This document shows positions 18,152-27,606 of a DNA stretch of 64,000 bases, one piece after another; the first letter of the stretch is position 1, and the number at the start of each line of letters is the position of its first letter. The stretch covers positions 1 to 64,000 of the forward strand of contig CP069395.1 of the NCBI GenBank assembly GCA_016887485.1. The letters run 5' to 3'. The translations under genes and the position numbers were made by a program. The stretch is from Chloroflexota bacterium. GTDB lineage: Bacteria > Chloroflexota > Anaerolineae > Anaerolineales > Anaerolineaceae. The notes under the pieces are model-generated. The model was not told where the DNA came from, did not search any database, and saw nothing but the letters and a program-made list of their open reading frames with translations.

Positions 18152-18777
18152 GTTTTCTCCAATTCTAGCTGTGATGATGCTAAATAAATTTACCACTGAT
18201 AATAACACTAAAATAAAGGTGTGGTTTCACCTCTTACTGAAAGAAGGGGGATAGCTGGAGGTGAATTGATGGTAAGATTGGTTTGGAAAAACAAACCAAG
18301 GCACGGCGATATACTACACGAAATATTAACAGAATAATTCATTGTTATTGTAAATGCTTATTCACATAAACTATAATAGGGTTTTTAGGACCAATTCTAC
18401 GCCAATTTCATAGGGTTTTGATCCAATGGATCACTGTAAATCGCTCCAGAGCCTTTCTGATGAACTTACCTTTTTACACTTTGTGATAACTTTTCTGCGC
18501 TGTTCTTTTTCGTGACCAGAGTTACAACATTCTATAGAGTACAAGCCAATATTTCCATAGAAAATAACGAGGAAATCCAGTAATAAGCCGGTTTTTGATG
18601 GACAAGCCATTCTTGGGCACAATCAAAGATAGAACTCCCCCAGTGATATTATTCTTACTAGAAGCCCTAGTATTCAAGTTACTTCAACAGTCGCTTATTT
18701 CCAATAATCCGCTATTAAGGATATATAATATAATTAAATATATTATATAATATTATACTAATATAAATTACCATATC
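18152..18777. other. Intergenic region, 626 bases, AT-rich
   Basis: It holds the promoter of the GNAT-like gene and the tail of the GH13 gene. From about 18720 to 18770 it is almost pure A/T with overlapping TATA stretches. A partial copy of the dispersed motif (ATTTCGTGTAG on the minus strand, 18324-18314) is present. A short open frame at 18431-18622 has no coding character. I see no RNA gene. Confidence 0.5.
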
Positions 18778-20550
18778 CTATGGCATACCTCCCTGCAGTT
18801 GCAAAATATACACGCCATATGGCTCAATCAGCGGGGTATCCAGCAAATGGAATATTACACCATCTTCATTAACCTTCAACGGGTTGAAATACCCCGAACC
18901 AATAATCGGTGCAAGCTGATAGATCCCTTCTGAAAGGCCGCTATTCCCTTTAGCCAACCAAACTTCATCCACCGGCTGGTCACTGAGATTAACGAGGACC
19001 AGAACGGCCTCACCCTCACTCATGCGTAGAAAGCTGATTATTGCTTCATCTGTAGTGGTCAGCATTATCAGGCCCCCTACCCTCAACGCGGCATGCTGGT
19101 TGCGGATTCGGATCAAATCTCGATAGTTGGACCAGATAGAATCGGGGTCCGCCATTTCATCCGCCACATTCGTGACCATCCACCCCTCACCTAAGGCCTG
19201 CCAGGGCGATCCAGGTGTGAAACCGGCAAAAGCCGCGTCTCCAGTCCATTGCATGGGCCGCCGAATCCTTTCATGGATTTGGCTCCCCGTCATGCCAATT
19301 TCCTCACCATAATAAATAAATGGAACGCCTGGTGATGTCAGCAGCAATGCGCTGGCTACCGCCATCCGTTTTTCATCGCTGTTTACCTGATTCAACACCC
19401 TATCCTGATCATGGTTGGTCAGAAAAGTGGCATATTGCATATTGGGTATTTGTGAATAAGAATATCCCATTTGATATTCAAGAGCCTGGTTGTTTCCGGA
19501 ATTAACCGCCCCAATTACAGTGTCAGCCAGTAAAAACTCAAAAGACAGATCCAACTCGTCCCCTTGCAGGTATGCGGATGTGATGGATGTATCATCCCAG
19601 ACCTCACCCACAACAAGCGAATCAGGACTGATTTGTTTGTAAAATGGTCTAAAATCCTTCCACCAATTATGCGTGGAATCCGAGTTTGCCTGAATCGCAC
19701 CCTCTTCGATAAGGTGTTTTGCAGCGTCCATCCGGAATCCATCCACGCCCACGTCTTCCAGCCAAAACTGAACCACGTCCTCCATTTGGGCGGTCACTTC
19801 CAGGTTGTTGTAATTCAAATCAGGCATCCCAGAGGTAAAAGTCGAATAATAATATTGGCCATAAATAGGGAACCAAACCTGTTGGCCCCAGGAACCTGTA
19901 TAGCCCGGGTTAGTCTCTGACCAGATATACCAGTCATGATATGGGGAAGATGGGTCTTTTGCCTGCGTGAACCAGGGGTGCTTATTGGATGTATGATTAA
20001 CGACCAGGTCTATGATGACCCGGATACCACGAGAATGAGCTTCTTCAAGCAAGATCTTGAAATCATCCATTGTTCCATATTCAGGATTGATATCATAATA
20101 ATCGGTCACATCATAGCCATGATATGAGGGCGAAGGGAAAATCGGCATCAGCCAGATTCCGGTAATGCCTAAATCAGAATCAGTATTCGGATCACCATCA
20201 TTGAGGTAATCCAGTTTCTGGATGATTCCATTAATATCACCGATACCATCCCCATCGCTGTCATAAAAGGACCGCACGAAAATCTCATAAAAAACACTGT
20301 CATTCCACCAGGGATACCCATCTGTCCCCTCCGGAAGTCCCGGGATCGGATCAACCGTGGTCATTTCAGGTATTAGCTGAGGTGTAGGCGTTTCTGTGGG
20401 TAATGCAGCCGCATTTGGGGTAAGTGAACTATATATTTCACTGGCTATCTGGGTTGAGAGTTGATTGATTTGTGCCTGTGAAGGACCGCAGGCAGGCAAC
20501 AGTGCGCCAATTATTACAAGCATCAGGCCTAAAAAGATGATTCTTTTCAT
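18778..20550 (-). CDS. GH13 alpha-amylase-type glycosidase, lipoprotein
   Basis: A 590-residue cell-surface glycoside hydrolase. Lipobox LLPAC near residue 21, a short Thr/Pro linker, then a GH13 barrel beginning YPWWNDSVFYEIFVRSF. Conserved regions are all present: I DLVVNHTS, II GFRMDAAKH (nucleophile Asp), III VVGEVWDD (acid/base Glu) and IV FLTNHDQDR (transition-state Asp). A DxDGDGIGD calcium-like loop precedes region I. The C-terminal beta domain (about 500-590) is short. It should cut alpha-1,4 or alpha-1,6 glucans outside the cell, which fits the CUT1 alpha-glucoside-type porter at 12.5-15.8 kb. I prefer ATG 20550 (MKRIIF...) over 20562, since it gives a standard signal peptide. Confidence 0.9.
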   Translation of the reverse strand: MKRIIFLGLMLVIIGALLPACGPSQAQINQLSTQIASEIYSSLTPNAAALPTETPTPQLIPEMTTVDPIPGLPEGTDGYPWWNDSVFYEIFVRSFYDSDGDGIGDINGIIQKLDYLNDGDPNTDSDLGITGIWLMPIFPSPSYHGYDVTDYYDINPEYGTMDDFKILLEEAHSRGIRVIIDLVVNHTSNKHPWFTQAKDPSSPYHDWYIWSETNPGYTGSWGQQVWFPIYGQYYYSTFTSGMPDLNYNNLEVTAQMEDVVQFWLEDVGVDGFRMDAAKHLIEEGAIQANSDSTHNWWKDFRPFYKQISPDSLVVGEVWDDTSITSAYLQGDELDLSFEFLLADTVIGAVNSGNNQALEYQMGYSYSQIPNMQYATFLTNHDQDRVLNQVNSDEKRMAVASALLLTSPGVPFIYYGEEIGMTGSQIHERIRRPMQWTGDAAFAGFTPGSPWQALGEGWMVTNVADEMADPDSIWSNYRDLIRIRNQHAALRVGGLIMLTTTDEAIISFLRMSEGEAVLVLVNLSDQPVDEVWLAKGNSGLSEGIYQLAPIIGSGYFNPLKVNEDGVIFHLLDTPLIEPYGVYILQLQGGMP

Positions 20551-20726
20551 ACCAGCGTCCATTCTGGAATATTAGAAAGCCAATATAGAGTTCCCCCTTC
20601 AGTATACAAGTAGAAAGAATCATTGGAAAGACTGAATAAATAAAATTCAGAGTTTGAACGCACTTCTGGATAATTTTATTCTGAATGGACAATTAGCAAA
20701 GGTTACACAATCATCCCTGCGTTTCT

Positions 20727-21686
20727 TCATCCATTAAACGCCACTAAAGGAACCCCTTTTGCCACAAAATAGGCTTTCTTCTCCTCCAGATAGTCCGGTG
20801 ATGCCTTCGGAAGGTCGATAAGGGCATATTCCCGCCCTGTGCAGCGATATTTGGTCGTCCCCAACGTGTGGTAGGACAGTAAACTAAGCCCCATCACAGA
20901 GGGCAGTGATTTTACTAACTTCGCCAGGTTATCCAAATTTTCCTCGGAGTCGTTAAGCCCCGGAATTAACGGAACCTGGATCACTATAGGCGTCCCGGAC
21001 GAATTGATATACGAAAGATTATCCAGTATCTGGCCGTTGGGCACCCCAGTCAGCTTTTGATGGGTTTTGTTATCCATGTGTTTGATATCAAAGATCACCA
21101 GGTCCAGATATGGGAGCACCTGCTGGAGGTTTTTCAGCGGCGCCTGGCCGCTGGTTTGTATGGCGGTGTGGATCCCCTTGGCCTGACAGAGCCGCAGGAC
21201 TTCGGCTGAAAACGCCGGCTGAGCCAAAGCCTCCCCACCTGAGAGCGTGACGCCCCCTTGAGAGTGCTTATAGAAAGGCCAATCGCGCTCAATGATCGAT
21301 ACCACTTCCTCGGCTGTCATTTTCTCCCCGGCCAGGGTCAGCGCCTCAACGTAACATGAGTCAATACACTTCCCGCAGCCGTCACAGCGGTCAAAGAGCA
21401 CAGTTACCGGTTCTCCGGGCTTTTCCTGAACGATGGCATCCTGCGGACAAACGCCCACACAGCGCCCACAACCGATGCATTTATCCTCAAAATAGACAAT
21501 TTCCGGACTTCCCATCTGAGATTCAGGGTTACTGCACCATAAACAGCGCAGCGGGCAGCCCTTCAGAAAGACCGTGGTCCGAATTCCCGGGCCGTCATGG
21601 AGGGTGTAGCGCTCAATATTGAGCACCCAGCCCTCTATTTTGTCATTTTTCGGCGTTTCCTGAGTTGTCATCGACTTAGAGGGCAT
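20727..21686 (-). CDS. Glycyl radical enzyme activating enzyme (radical SAM)
   Basis: A radical-SAM activase of about 319 residues that installs the glycyl radical on the enzyme encoded just upstream. It has CPLRCLWC (the CxxxCxxC SAM cluster) and an inserted pair of 4Fe-4S ferredoxin motifs, CIGCGRCVGVCPQDAI and CDGCGKCIDSC, as in activases of dehydratase/lyase-type GREs (PflC, YbiY, CutD) and unlike PflA. GGVTLSGGEAL is the SAM-binding GGE motif. Start choice: ATG 21686 overlaps the GRE gene by 11 bases and has a GGATGG upstream; ATG 21671, five bases after the GRE stop, is the alternative. It is the last gene of the unit. Confidence 0.92.
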   Translation of the reverse strand: MPSKSMTTQETPKNDKIEGWVLNIERYTLHDGPGIRTTVFLKGCPLRCLWCSNPESQMGSPEIVYFEDKCIGCGRCVGVCPQDAIVQEKPGEPVTVLFDRCDGCGKCIDSCYVEALTLAGEKMTAEEVVSIIERDWPFYKHSQGGVTLSGGEALAQPAFSAEVLRLCQAKGIHTAIQTSGQAPLKNLQQVLPYLDLVIFDIKHMDNKTHQKLTGVPNGQILDNLSYINSSGTPIVIQVPLIPGLNDSEENLDNLAKLVKSLPSVMGLSLLSYHTLGTTKYRCTGREYALIDLPKASPDYLEEKKAYFVAKGVPLVAFNG

Positions 21687-24084
21687 GTTCCATCCGCTCG
21701 ATAATATCCCGCTGCAAACCGGGAGCCAAAGCCACAAATAAGGCGCTGTAACCGGCCACCCGTACGATCAGGTCCTTGTAATTCTCTGGGTGGGCCATGG
21801 CATCCCGCAGGATCTCGGTGGAAACCGTGTTGAACTGAACGTGCCAACCCTTCATATCGACGAAACCGCGCAGCATAGCGGAGAGTTTACGCACACCCTC
21901 GCTGGTGGAGAGCGAATCCGGCGTCAGGCGGATATTCAGCAGTTGTCCGCCGGTCACTTTGAGTGTCGGGAGCTTGGAGACGGAGTGGAAAATCGCCGTG
22001 GGGCCCTTGCGGCCGTTGCCCTGGGAGGGTGAAATGCCATCCGCCGTCGGCTCATGGCTCTTGCGGCCATCCGGGGTCGCACCGATCACATCCCCGGCGG
22101 TGATATTGGCCGAAATGGTCACGGTGGAGGGGTAGAAATTACCGCCAATCGGACCCCGTCCATAGCGCATGTTCTTGTATTGCGGGATGATATCGCAGTA
22201 GGAATTCAAGGCCTCAGCGGTCAGTTCATCCACATAATCCTCATCTTCGCCGTATTTCGGTACCCGATTCATCAGGATTTGGCGGATTTCCTCGCCGCGT
22301 TTACCTTCAAAGTTCGTGTCAATGGCCTGTTTGACCTCTTCCTGGGTCAAAACCTTATCCTCATAGACCAGTTTCTTGAGGGCTGCCAGGGCATTCCCAA
22401 CATTCGGAATGCCAACCAGCGCGCCGCTGGTCATGTCATAGATCGCCCCACCCTGGTTAAGGTGCTTGCCACGCTCCAAACAGTCATTTACCAGCAGCGA
22501 GCAGAAGGCATTGGGCGTCAATTTCTCCAAAGTCCAGTCGTTGATATTATCGGCCGTGACATGGACTCGGGTGTAATACTGAATTTGTTGGTTCCAGGCC
22601 GCCAGAAGGTCCTCAAAGGTCTTCATTTGGGTGATATCACCAGAGCCCGGCAGCGGACAAAGCCCGGTTTCAGGGTCCTTGCCACCGTTGAGGGTCAGTT
22701 CTAGCACCTTGAGCACATTGACCTTGCTCTTGCCGTTCGCGCGGTAGCCCCATTTTCCCGGCACCTGGACTTCCAGACAGCCCATAGTCGAATAATCCAG
22801 GGCGTCCTCGTGCGAAACACCCCGGCCCTCCAGTGAGGGTACAATGATCGCATCGTTGACGAAGGCGGGCATTCCAAAGCCCAGCCGGACCACCCGAAGG
22901 GCTTCTTGCAGGAAATCCTCATCAATTGTGGGATGCAGCCGGATGTAAAAATTAGGCTCAGAAAGGCGCACCTCGGCCAGCGCAGAGAGGCACAGCCAGC
23001 TTAATGGGTTGACCGCGTCCTCGCCATCCCCTAACTGGCCGCCAACGACCAAATTTTGGTACATTGGATATCCGGATTGGGTGCGGGAATGCTTCTCGGG
23101 GCGAATTTTAATGATGGTGAACAGCTTCAAATAGAAGTGCTCCAGCAGTTCAAGGGCATCATCTTCGGTGAGAATACCCTTTTCCAGGTCATATTTGAGA
23201 TAAGGATATAGATATTGATCGAAGCGACCCAGCGAAACGGAATGCCCATTGCTCTCAATTTGTTCGATCAGGTGGAGCAACCAGACGGTAATCAAGGCCT
23301 GCCGGAAATTTTGAGCCGGTTTGGCGGGGACTACGCGCAAATCGCTTGAAATTTGGGCCAATTCCTGGCGCCGCTTCTCATCTTTGACGTCTTTAGCCTG
23401 CCGTTCCGCCTCACTGGCCAGCCGCTCTGCGTAATTTATCACACCGCTACAGACGGTCTCCACAGCTTCATAGAAATCACGTTTATCCAGTGACTCGGGC
23501 TCATATAAAGGAAGGGCAGCCTTCAGCTCTGAGGCCCGTTTCCATAGGGCCTCAAACCCGTTTTTCAGCACCATCCGGTGATCCACGATAATGTGGCCCT
23601 CACCGGAGGTTGCTTGCCCGGTCCAACTGGTGACCCCAATCTTGCTGGCGTCCTTTACAAAATCGGGCTGGCGGGTTTCGATGCGATCTAGCAGGGATTC
23701 GCCATCCCACCAGGGTAAAAGCTCTCGCAGTTCTTCCCGTGTCTCGGAGGAAATCGTGAACTTATCATAACGACGCTTTTCGAACCGATCCAGCTCATCA
23801 TAGACCCATTTCCAGGAATATTCCGGGAAAACGGAGGCCCACCTGGGATGAGAAGCGCCAATACCCGGGATTAGATCATTTTCACCCAGATAAACGGTTT
23901 TGTTTTCCAGATAAGACTTCAGGGCTTTTGCCCGTTTGATGATCGGCGGATATTGCTTGAAATCCTGATAAACCTGGGTATAAATGCGTACCCTCTCCGA
24001 ACAAATGCCAGGGGGATTACTGATAAGGGAGTCTTTGATCTGCTTTACGCGTGCCTGTTTTTCATCCGACAATTGGGTCAACAT
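21676..24084 (-). CDS. Glycyl radical enzyme, dehydratase/C-O lyase class (PflD/YbiW-like)
   Basis: An 802-residue anaerobic enzyme. The glycyl-radical loop RVAGYSALFVAL puts the radical Gly at about 778, and the thiyl site STMGCLEVQ holds Cys 436 with Glu 438, the C-x-E arrangement of dehydratases and C-O lyases. Pyruvate formate-lyase has a Cys-Cys pair instead, so this is not PFL. The substrate is not predictable by eye; known relatives act on glycerol, propanediol, choline, hydroxyproline and 1,5-anhydrohexitol 6-phosphates (YbiW, PflD). The start is ATG 24084 with GGAGAG six bases before it; a GTG at 24117 overlapping the previous stop is possible. It lies between a ROK sugar kinase and its own activase, in one operon with D-allose genes. 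Confidence 0.92.
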   Translation of the reverse strand: MLTQLSDEKQARVKQIKDSLISNPPGICSERVRIYTQVYQDFKQYPPIIKRAKALKSYLENKTVYLGENDLIPGIGASHPRWASVFPEYSWKWVYDELDRFEKRRYDKFTISSETREELRELLPWWDGESLLDRIETRQPDFVKDASKIGVTSWTGQATSGEGHIIVDHRMVLKNGFEALWKRASELKAALPLYEPESLDKRDFYEAVETVCSGVINYAERLASEAERQAKDVKDEKRRQELAQISSDLRVVPAKPAQNFRQALITVWLLHLIEQIESNGHSVSLGRFDQYLYPYLKYDLEKGILTEDDALELLEHFYLKLFTIIKIRPEKHSRTQSGYPMYQNLVVGGQLGDGEDAVNPLSWLCLSALAEVRLSEPNFYIRLHPTIDEDFLQEALRVVRLGFGMPAFVNDAIIVPSLEGRGVSHEDALDYSTMGCLEVQVPGKWGYRANGKSKVNVLKVLELTLNGGKDPETGLCPLPGSGDITQMKTFEDLLAAWNQQIQYYTRVHVTADNINDWTLEKLTPNAFCSLLVNDCLERGKHLNQGGAIYDMTSGALVGIPNVGNALAALKKLVYEDKVLTQEEVKQAIDTNFEGKRGEEIRQILMNRVPKYGEDEDYVDELTAEALNSYCDIIPQYKNMRYGRGPIGGNFYPSTVTISANITAGDVIGATPDGRKSHEPTADGISPSQGNGRKGPTAIFHSVSKLPTLKVTGGQLLNIRLTPDSLSTSEGVRKLSAMLRGFVDMKGWHVQFNTVSTEILRDAMAHPENYKDLIVRVAGYSALFVALAPGLQRDIIERMEHAL

Positions 24085-24113
24085 AATATCTCTCCGAGTA
24101 CTTAATAATAAAC

Positions 24114-25079
24114 TCACCCACGCTTATTGAAAACCATGGCACCCGCACCAATAACACCTGCTTCATCACCTAGCTGCCACGGTTTCAATTCAAAACTATC
24201 CAATAGCTGCGGCTGAATGCTCTCCCGCAGCCCTTTCATGGCTGGCTCAAACACCCTCTCGCCCATCCGGGTTAGCCCGCCGCCATAAACGATCAGCTCC
24301 GGATTCACAATTTGGGCGATAATGGATAAGCCTACACCAAAATAATACCCTGAAGTATCAATAATTTCATTCGCAATTCGGTCCCCTTGCTGGGCGGCTT
24401 CCAAAATCAGGCTGCCATGGATCCGCTTACGGTCAGGTGTGGCATATTGGGTCAGGAGGGTCTCCTCACCAGCATCAATCTGCTCGTAGGCCATACGGGA
24501 GATGCCCACCCCACTGGCATAAGCCATCAGGCATCCATTCTTACCGCAAGTGCAGGGCGGCCCGCCGACATCCACCACGATATGCGCAATTTCACCGGCT
24601 GTGCCAGTCGCGCCCACATAAAGCCCGCCATCTATAATAATTCCGAGGCCATAACCTGTGCTATAGGTCGCATAGCACATATTCCGGCTGCCGCGGCCTG
24701 CGCCATAGTGATATTCGCCCAAAGCACATAAATTGGTGTCGTTTTCCAGGATCACCGGCCTGCCAATCTTGCTGGCAACGGTATCCCTGAGGGGCACTTT
24801 ATGCCAGGCTGGCAGGTTCGAACTGATCAAAACCAGCCCATCCGGGCCATTAACTGTGCCTGCAAATCCGATGCAGACACCCTCAATCTCGTCCGGATCG
24901 ATCCCACAATCATCAATCAGGGCAAAATAAGCTTTTTCAATCGCATCAATAACATATTGGGGTTCTTTTTCAGAATGGGCGCGGGTCTTGTAACAAGACG
25001 TGACTTCACCATCCCGATTAATAATACCTGCAGCTATTTTGGTGCCCCCCACATCAATACCTACAGCGTACTCTTTCAT
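24114..25079 (-). CDS. ROK-family sugar kinase with altered sugar-site Glu
   Basis: A 321-residue ATP-dependent hexose kinase. N-terminal GIDVGGTKIAAG phosphate loop, catalytic Asp 114 in LENDTNL, GEIAH (162-166) and zinc Cys 176, 178 and 183 in CTCGKNGC are all present. The Glu that follows in most ROK kinases (GCxE, a sugar hydroxyl contact) is Met 185 here: GCLMAYAS. The other two ROK proteins in this window keep the Glu. From family knowledge this Glu contacts the O1/O2 region of the sugar, so the substrate may lack or differ at an anomeric hydroxyl; that is inference. It lies 29 bases before the glycyl radical enzyme gene. Confidence 0.88.
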   Translation of the reverse strand: MKEYAVGIDVGGTKIAAGIINRDGEVTSCYKTRAHSEKEPQYVIDAIEKAYFALIDDCGIDPDEIEGVCIGFAGTVNGPDGLVLISSNLPAWHKVPLRDTVASKIGRPVILENDTNLCALGEYHYGAGRGSRNMCYATYSTGYGLGIIIDGGLYVGATGTAGEIAHIVVDVGGPPCTCGKNGCLMAYASGVGISRMAYEQIDAGEETLLTQYATPDRKRIHGSLILEAAQQGDRIANEIIDTSGYYFGVGLSIIAQIVNPELIVYGGGLTRMGERVFEPAMKGLRESIQPQLLDSFELKPWQLGDEAGVIGAGAMVFNKRG

Positions 25080-25096
25080 AAAATCCTCTTATACTT

Positions 25097-25783
25097 TTAA
25101 TTTAGCCTGATCGCATCATCTACGGCTTGTTTGAACGCCGCAACATTCTCAACCAGGTCACTTTGAGGTTTGAAGATGCTGGATGTGCCACAAATAAAAT
25201 GATTACATCCAGCATCCAGGAATGTCGCTAATCGACCCTCAGAAACCGACCCATCAGCAGCTATTTCCATCTCCAAACCAAGTTGCGCCACCACGTCACG
25301 GATTTTCTTCATGTTCGTGACGCCATGTGGATTGAAAGGCTGACCTGCGTAGGCCGGGCCCACCAGATTAACCACCACCTGAGAGACTATACCCAGGGCC
25401 TTATCAATATCCTCAGGCACTTCAGAAGTCGGTAAAATGCCTAATCCAGCCTCCAGACCCAGATCTCGGACCCGTTGAATGGCTTCAAGATAGTCCTCGC
25501 CCCGCGTTTCCAGCTGGATCACCACAACATCCGCCCCACCCTGCTTCAATTCTTCCAGGTATTTCGACGGGTAATGGCAATACAGATGCACATCGAATCG
25601 CTTTGTTGATAAAGGGCGAAGCGCTTTGATCAGCGCCGGGCTGAGGAGGAATGTCGGTGCGAACACCCCATCGCAAAGATCAAAGTGATAGGTATCGGAT
25701 ACCGAACGTTCCAGTCGTTCAAAATCATGGCTTATGCAAATTGGATTTGCACAAGCCACGGATGCAGAAATGCGAAAGGTCAT
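25097..25783 (-). CDS. Ribulose-phosphate 3-epimerase family protein, divergent paralog
   Basis: A 228-residue TIM-barrel protein of the RPE family. The metal and acid/base residues survive: YHFDLCDGVFAP (His and Asp of HxDxxDG), FDVHLYCHYP (second His) and EIAADGSVS (catalytic Asp). It differs from canonical RPE by DLCDG instead of DIMDG and by a divergent N-terminus (SASVACANP). Expected activity is C3 epimerisation of a ketose phosphate. It is not the AlsE orthologue, which is at 32790-33491, so it probably serves a related substrate made by the neighbouring ROK/GRE pair. Seventeen bases separate it from the ROK gene. Confidence 0.8.
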   Translation of the reverse strand: MTFRISASVACANPICISHDFERLERSVSDTYHFDLCDGVFAPTFLLSPALIKALRPLSTKRFDVHLYCHYPSKYLEELKQGGADVVVIQLETRGEDYLEAIQRVRDLGLEAGLGILPTSEVPEDIDKALGIVSQVVVNLVGPAYAGQPFNPHGVTNMKKIRDVVAQLGLEMEIAADGSVSEGRLATFLDAGCNHFICGTSSIFKPQSDLVENVAAFKQAVDDAIRLN

Positions 25784-25790
25784 AGTTGTA

Positions 25791-25807
25791 ATAAATGGCT
25801 ATACGAA
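25791..25807 (-). repeat. Dispersed intergenic motif, copy 4
   Basis: On the minus strand TTCGTATAGCCATTTAT, between the epimerase-like and GATase-like genes inside the operon. Confidence 0.5.
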
Positions 25808-25812
25808 ATTAG

Positions 25813-26565
25813 TTAAATTTCTTTAGCCAGCCATTTCAGAATATTGGTGAACAGGATCTCGTAACCTTCCCAATCCAGGAATTCCTTCGTGCCCCAATGC
25901 GGCGCGAGGTCGGAAGCAAAGGCAAATGACCTGCCCTGTCCATAATCCCAGGCTGCCATGAAGGTGTCGCCATCAATTTTGGCAATCTCGTCAGCCTCAT
26001 CCTTGGCCATGATCTTGTTATAGCCCAGGAACTCAGGCCAGGCGCTGTTTTCAATACCCTTCAGGACGGGATGATCAGCCTTGGTGACCACCGGCGTAAC
26101 ACCTTCAGGGTGTTCCATCCGGTCATCCCAATTGAGCATATCCACCGGTAACACATCGGCGATGGGGGTCATGGCATAGCGGGCCTTATTTTCCAGACCG
26201 GCAAAGCTCAAATAACCACCGCACATCAACAAGCCGCCCCCCGCTTTGACATAATCCTGAATGGCCAGTAGACGGTTCCCCTTGCGCACGCCATTGAACT
26301 GCATCTCAGGATCAAGAAGCAATGTGTTACTGCCGCAGTCACTGATGATCACGGCATCGTATTGGCTCAATTCCTCCGCTTTTTGCGGGAATTTTGATTG
26401 GGCAATATGGTTTGGATAATAGTCCAACTCAACGCCTGTGTCTTTGAGAACCTCAAAGAACCGATCGGCGAAAAAGTCTTCATAGCGATTCAATACCGCA
26501 GTATCAAAGCCCTTCATATGGGTTTCTGCAACGATCCAAGACTCGCCTGCCATTATGATCTTCAT
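25813..26565 (-). CDS. GATase1/ThuA-like protein (DUF1355-type)
   Basis: A 250-residue cytosolic protein of the class I glutamine-amidotransferase-like fold (PF07090-type). It opens MKIIMAGESW and has a possible nucleophile elbow at GLLMCGGYLSF (Cys about 123); WPEFLGYNKI and the C-terminal WDYGQGRSFAFASDLAPHWG are typical of this group. No synthetase partner is present, so ammonia transfer is unlikely; relatives are found in sugar and glycosaminoglycan loci with unknown role. AAGGAAC precedes the ATG. Its place between the permease and the epimerase suggests a role in sugar processing. Confidence 0.75.
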   Translation of the reverse strand: MKIIMAGESWIVAETHMKGFDTAVLNRYEDFFADRFFEVLKDTGVELDYYPNHIAQSKFPQKAEELSQYDAVIISDCGSNTLLLDPEMQFNGVRKGNRLLAIQDYVKAGGGLLMCGGYLSFAGLENKARYAMTPIADVLPVDMLNWDDRMEHPEGVTPVVTKADHPVLKGIENSAWPEFLGYNKIMAKDEADEIAKIDGDTFMAAWDYGQGRSFAFASDLAPHWGTKEFLDWEGYEILFTNILKWLAKEI

Positions 26566-26607
26566 GATGTTCCTTTCTTGATTAGATCCTAATCAAAATC
26601 TGCGAGG

Positions 26608-27603
26608 TTATTTCTTTTGCCTCATGATGAATGTATCCAATGACACGGCTGCGATAATAAGGGCACCCATAACGACCTGCTGATAGAACGAGTCAATCCG
26701 CATCATGTTCAAACCGTTGTTGATCAAACCAATAACCAGACCACCAATAACCACATTCCAGACTCGGCCTTTACCGCCGAAGAAGCTGGTCCCACCGATG
26801 ATGGCGGCTGCGATAGCGAAGGTCTCATAACCAGAAGCGGCCAGAGGTTCAGCAGCACCGGTCTTTGCTGTGATGACCATACCGGCGATACCGGCACAAA
26901 TCCCGGAGATGATGAAAACGATCAGCGTATAGAACTTGATATTGATGCCGGAGAACCAGGCAGCTTCTTTGTTGCCACCGAAGGCATAGATGTTCCGACC
27001 CAATTTTGTCCGGGTCGTCACGAACCACAGGATGACCGCCAGGAACAAGGCAATGATAATGGCCATTGGTATTTGGCCAAACAACCTGTAGTTGATGATC
27101 GCCTTGAATTGGGGCGGGAAACCGGAAACAGCTCGAGCGTCTGAGATGATCATGATCAGGCCGCGGAAGATCCAGTTTGTGCCCAGGGTAATAATAAAGG
27201 GATGCACACCGGTGAAGTTCACCAGAAGACCATTGATTGCGCCCAGCACACCACCGCCGACAATACAACCCAGAAAAACCGCCAACAGAACAGGCATCCC
27301 GGCGTTCATCAATTTGCCGGCGAGGAGGCCGGTCAGCGCGAGGATCGAACCTACAGAAAGGTCAATCCCGGCGATCAGGATGGCAAAGAACTCACCCAGG
27401 CCGATGATGATCTTATCGGAACTCTGATAAAGGATGTTGATCAGGTTCGTTGGGGTAAGGAAATTGCTGTTGTCAGCAGAAAATACAGCAATAAAGCCAA
27501 CAAGGAGCAGCAAAATCGCCGCTGTTCCAAAATTCTCCCAAATTTGGCTAAAACTCTTCTTCGGTTTAACAACTTTTGTATTATCCATTTCCAGATCTTC
27601 CAT
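26608..27603 (-). CDS. alsC: D-allose-type ABC transporter permease
   Basis: A 331-residue CUT2 permease (RbsC/AlsC family) with eight to ten hydrophobic segments. GIDLSVGSILAL, GVHPFIITLGT and AIAAAIIGGTSFFGGKGRVW are diagnostic. It starts three bases after the ATPase stop. It works with the ATPase at 27607-29121 and the tandem binding protein at 29238-31142. The symbol follows from the clearly AlsB-like binding protein and the AlsK/AlsE neighbours. Confidence 0.88.
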   Translation of the reverse strand: MEDLEMDNTKVVKPKKSFSQIWENFGTAAILLLLVGFIAVFSADNSNFLTPTNLINILYQSSDKIIIGLGEFFAILIAGIDLSVGSILALTGLLAGKLMNAGMPVLLAVFLGCIVGGGVLGAINGLLVNFTGVHPFIITLGTNWIFRGLIMIISDARAVSGFPPQFKAIINYRLFGQIPMAIIIALFLAVILWFVTTRTKLGRNIYAFGGNKEAAWFSGINIKFYTLIVFIISGICAGIAGMVITAKTGAAEPLAASGYETFAIAAAIIGGTSFFGGKGRVWNVVIGGLVIGLINNGLNMMRIDSFYQQVVMGALIIAAVSLDTFIMRQKK

Positions 27604-27606
27604 TTC

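Noticed and set aside
18431-18622. Open frame of 63 codons on the minus strand in the gap before the GH13 gene
   Set aside because: No ribosome site, no recognisable domain, unusual composition and AT-rich surroundings.
21676-24084. Pyruvate formate-lyase
   Set aside because: The active-site Cys is followed by x-Glu (GCLE) and not paired with a second Cys, and the activase has two extra ferredoxin clusters; both point to the dehydratase/lyase class.
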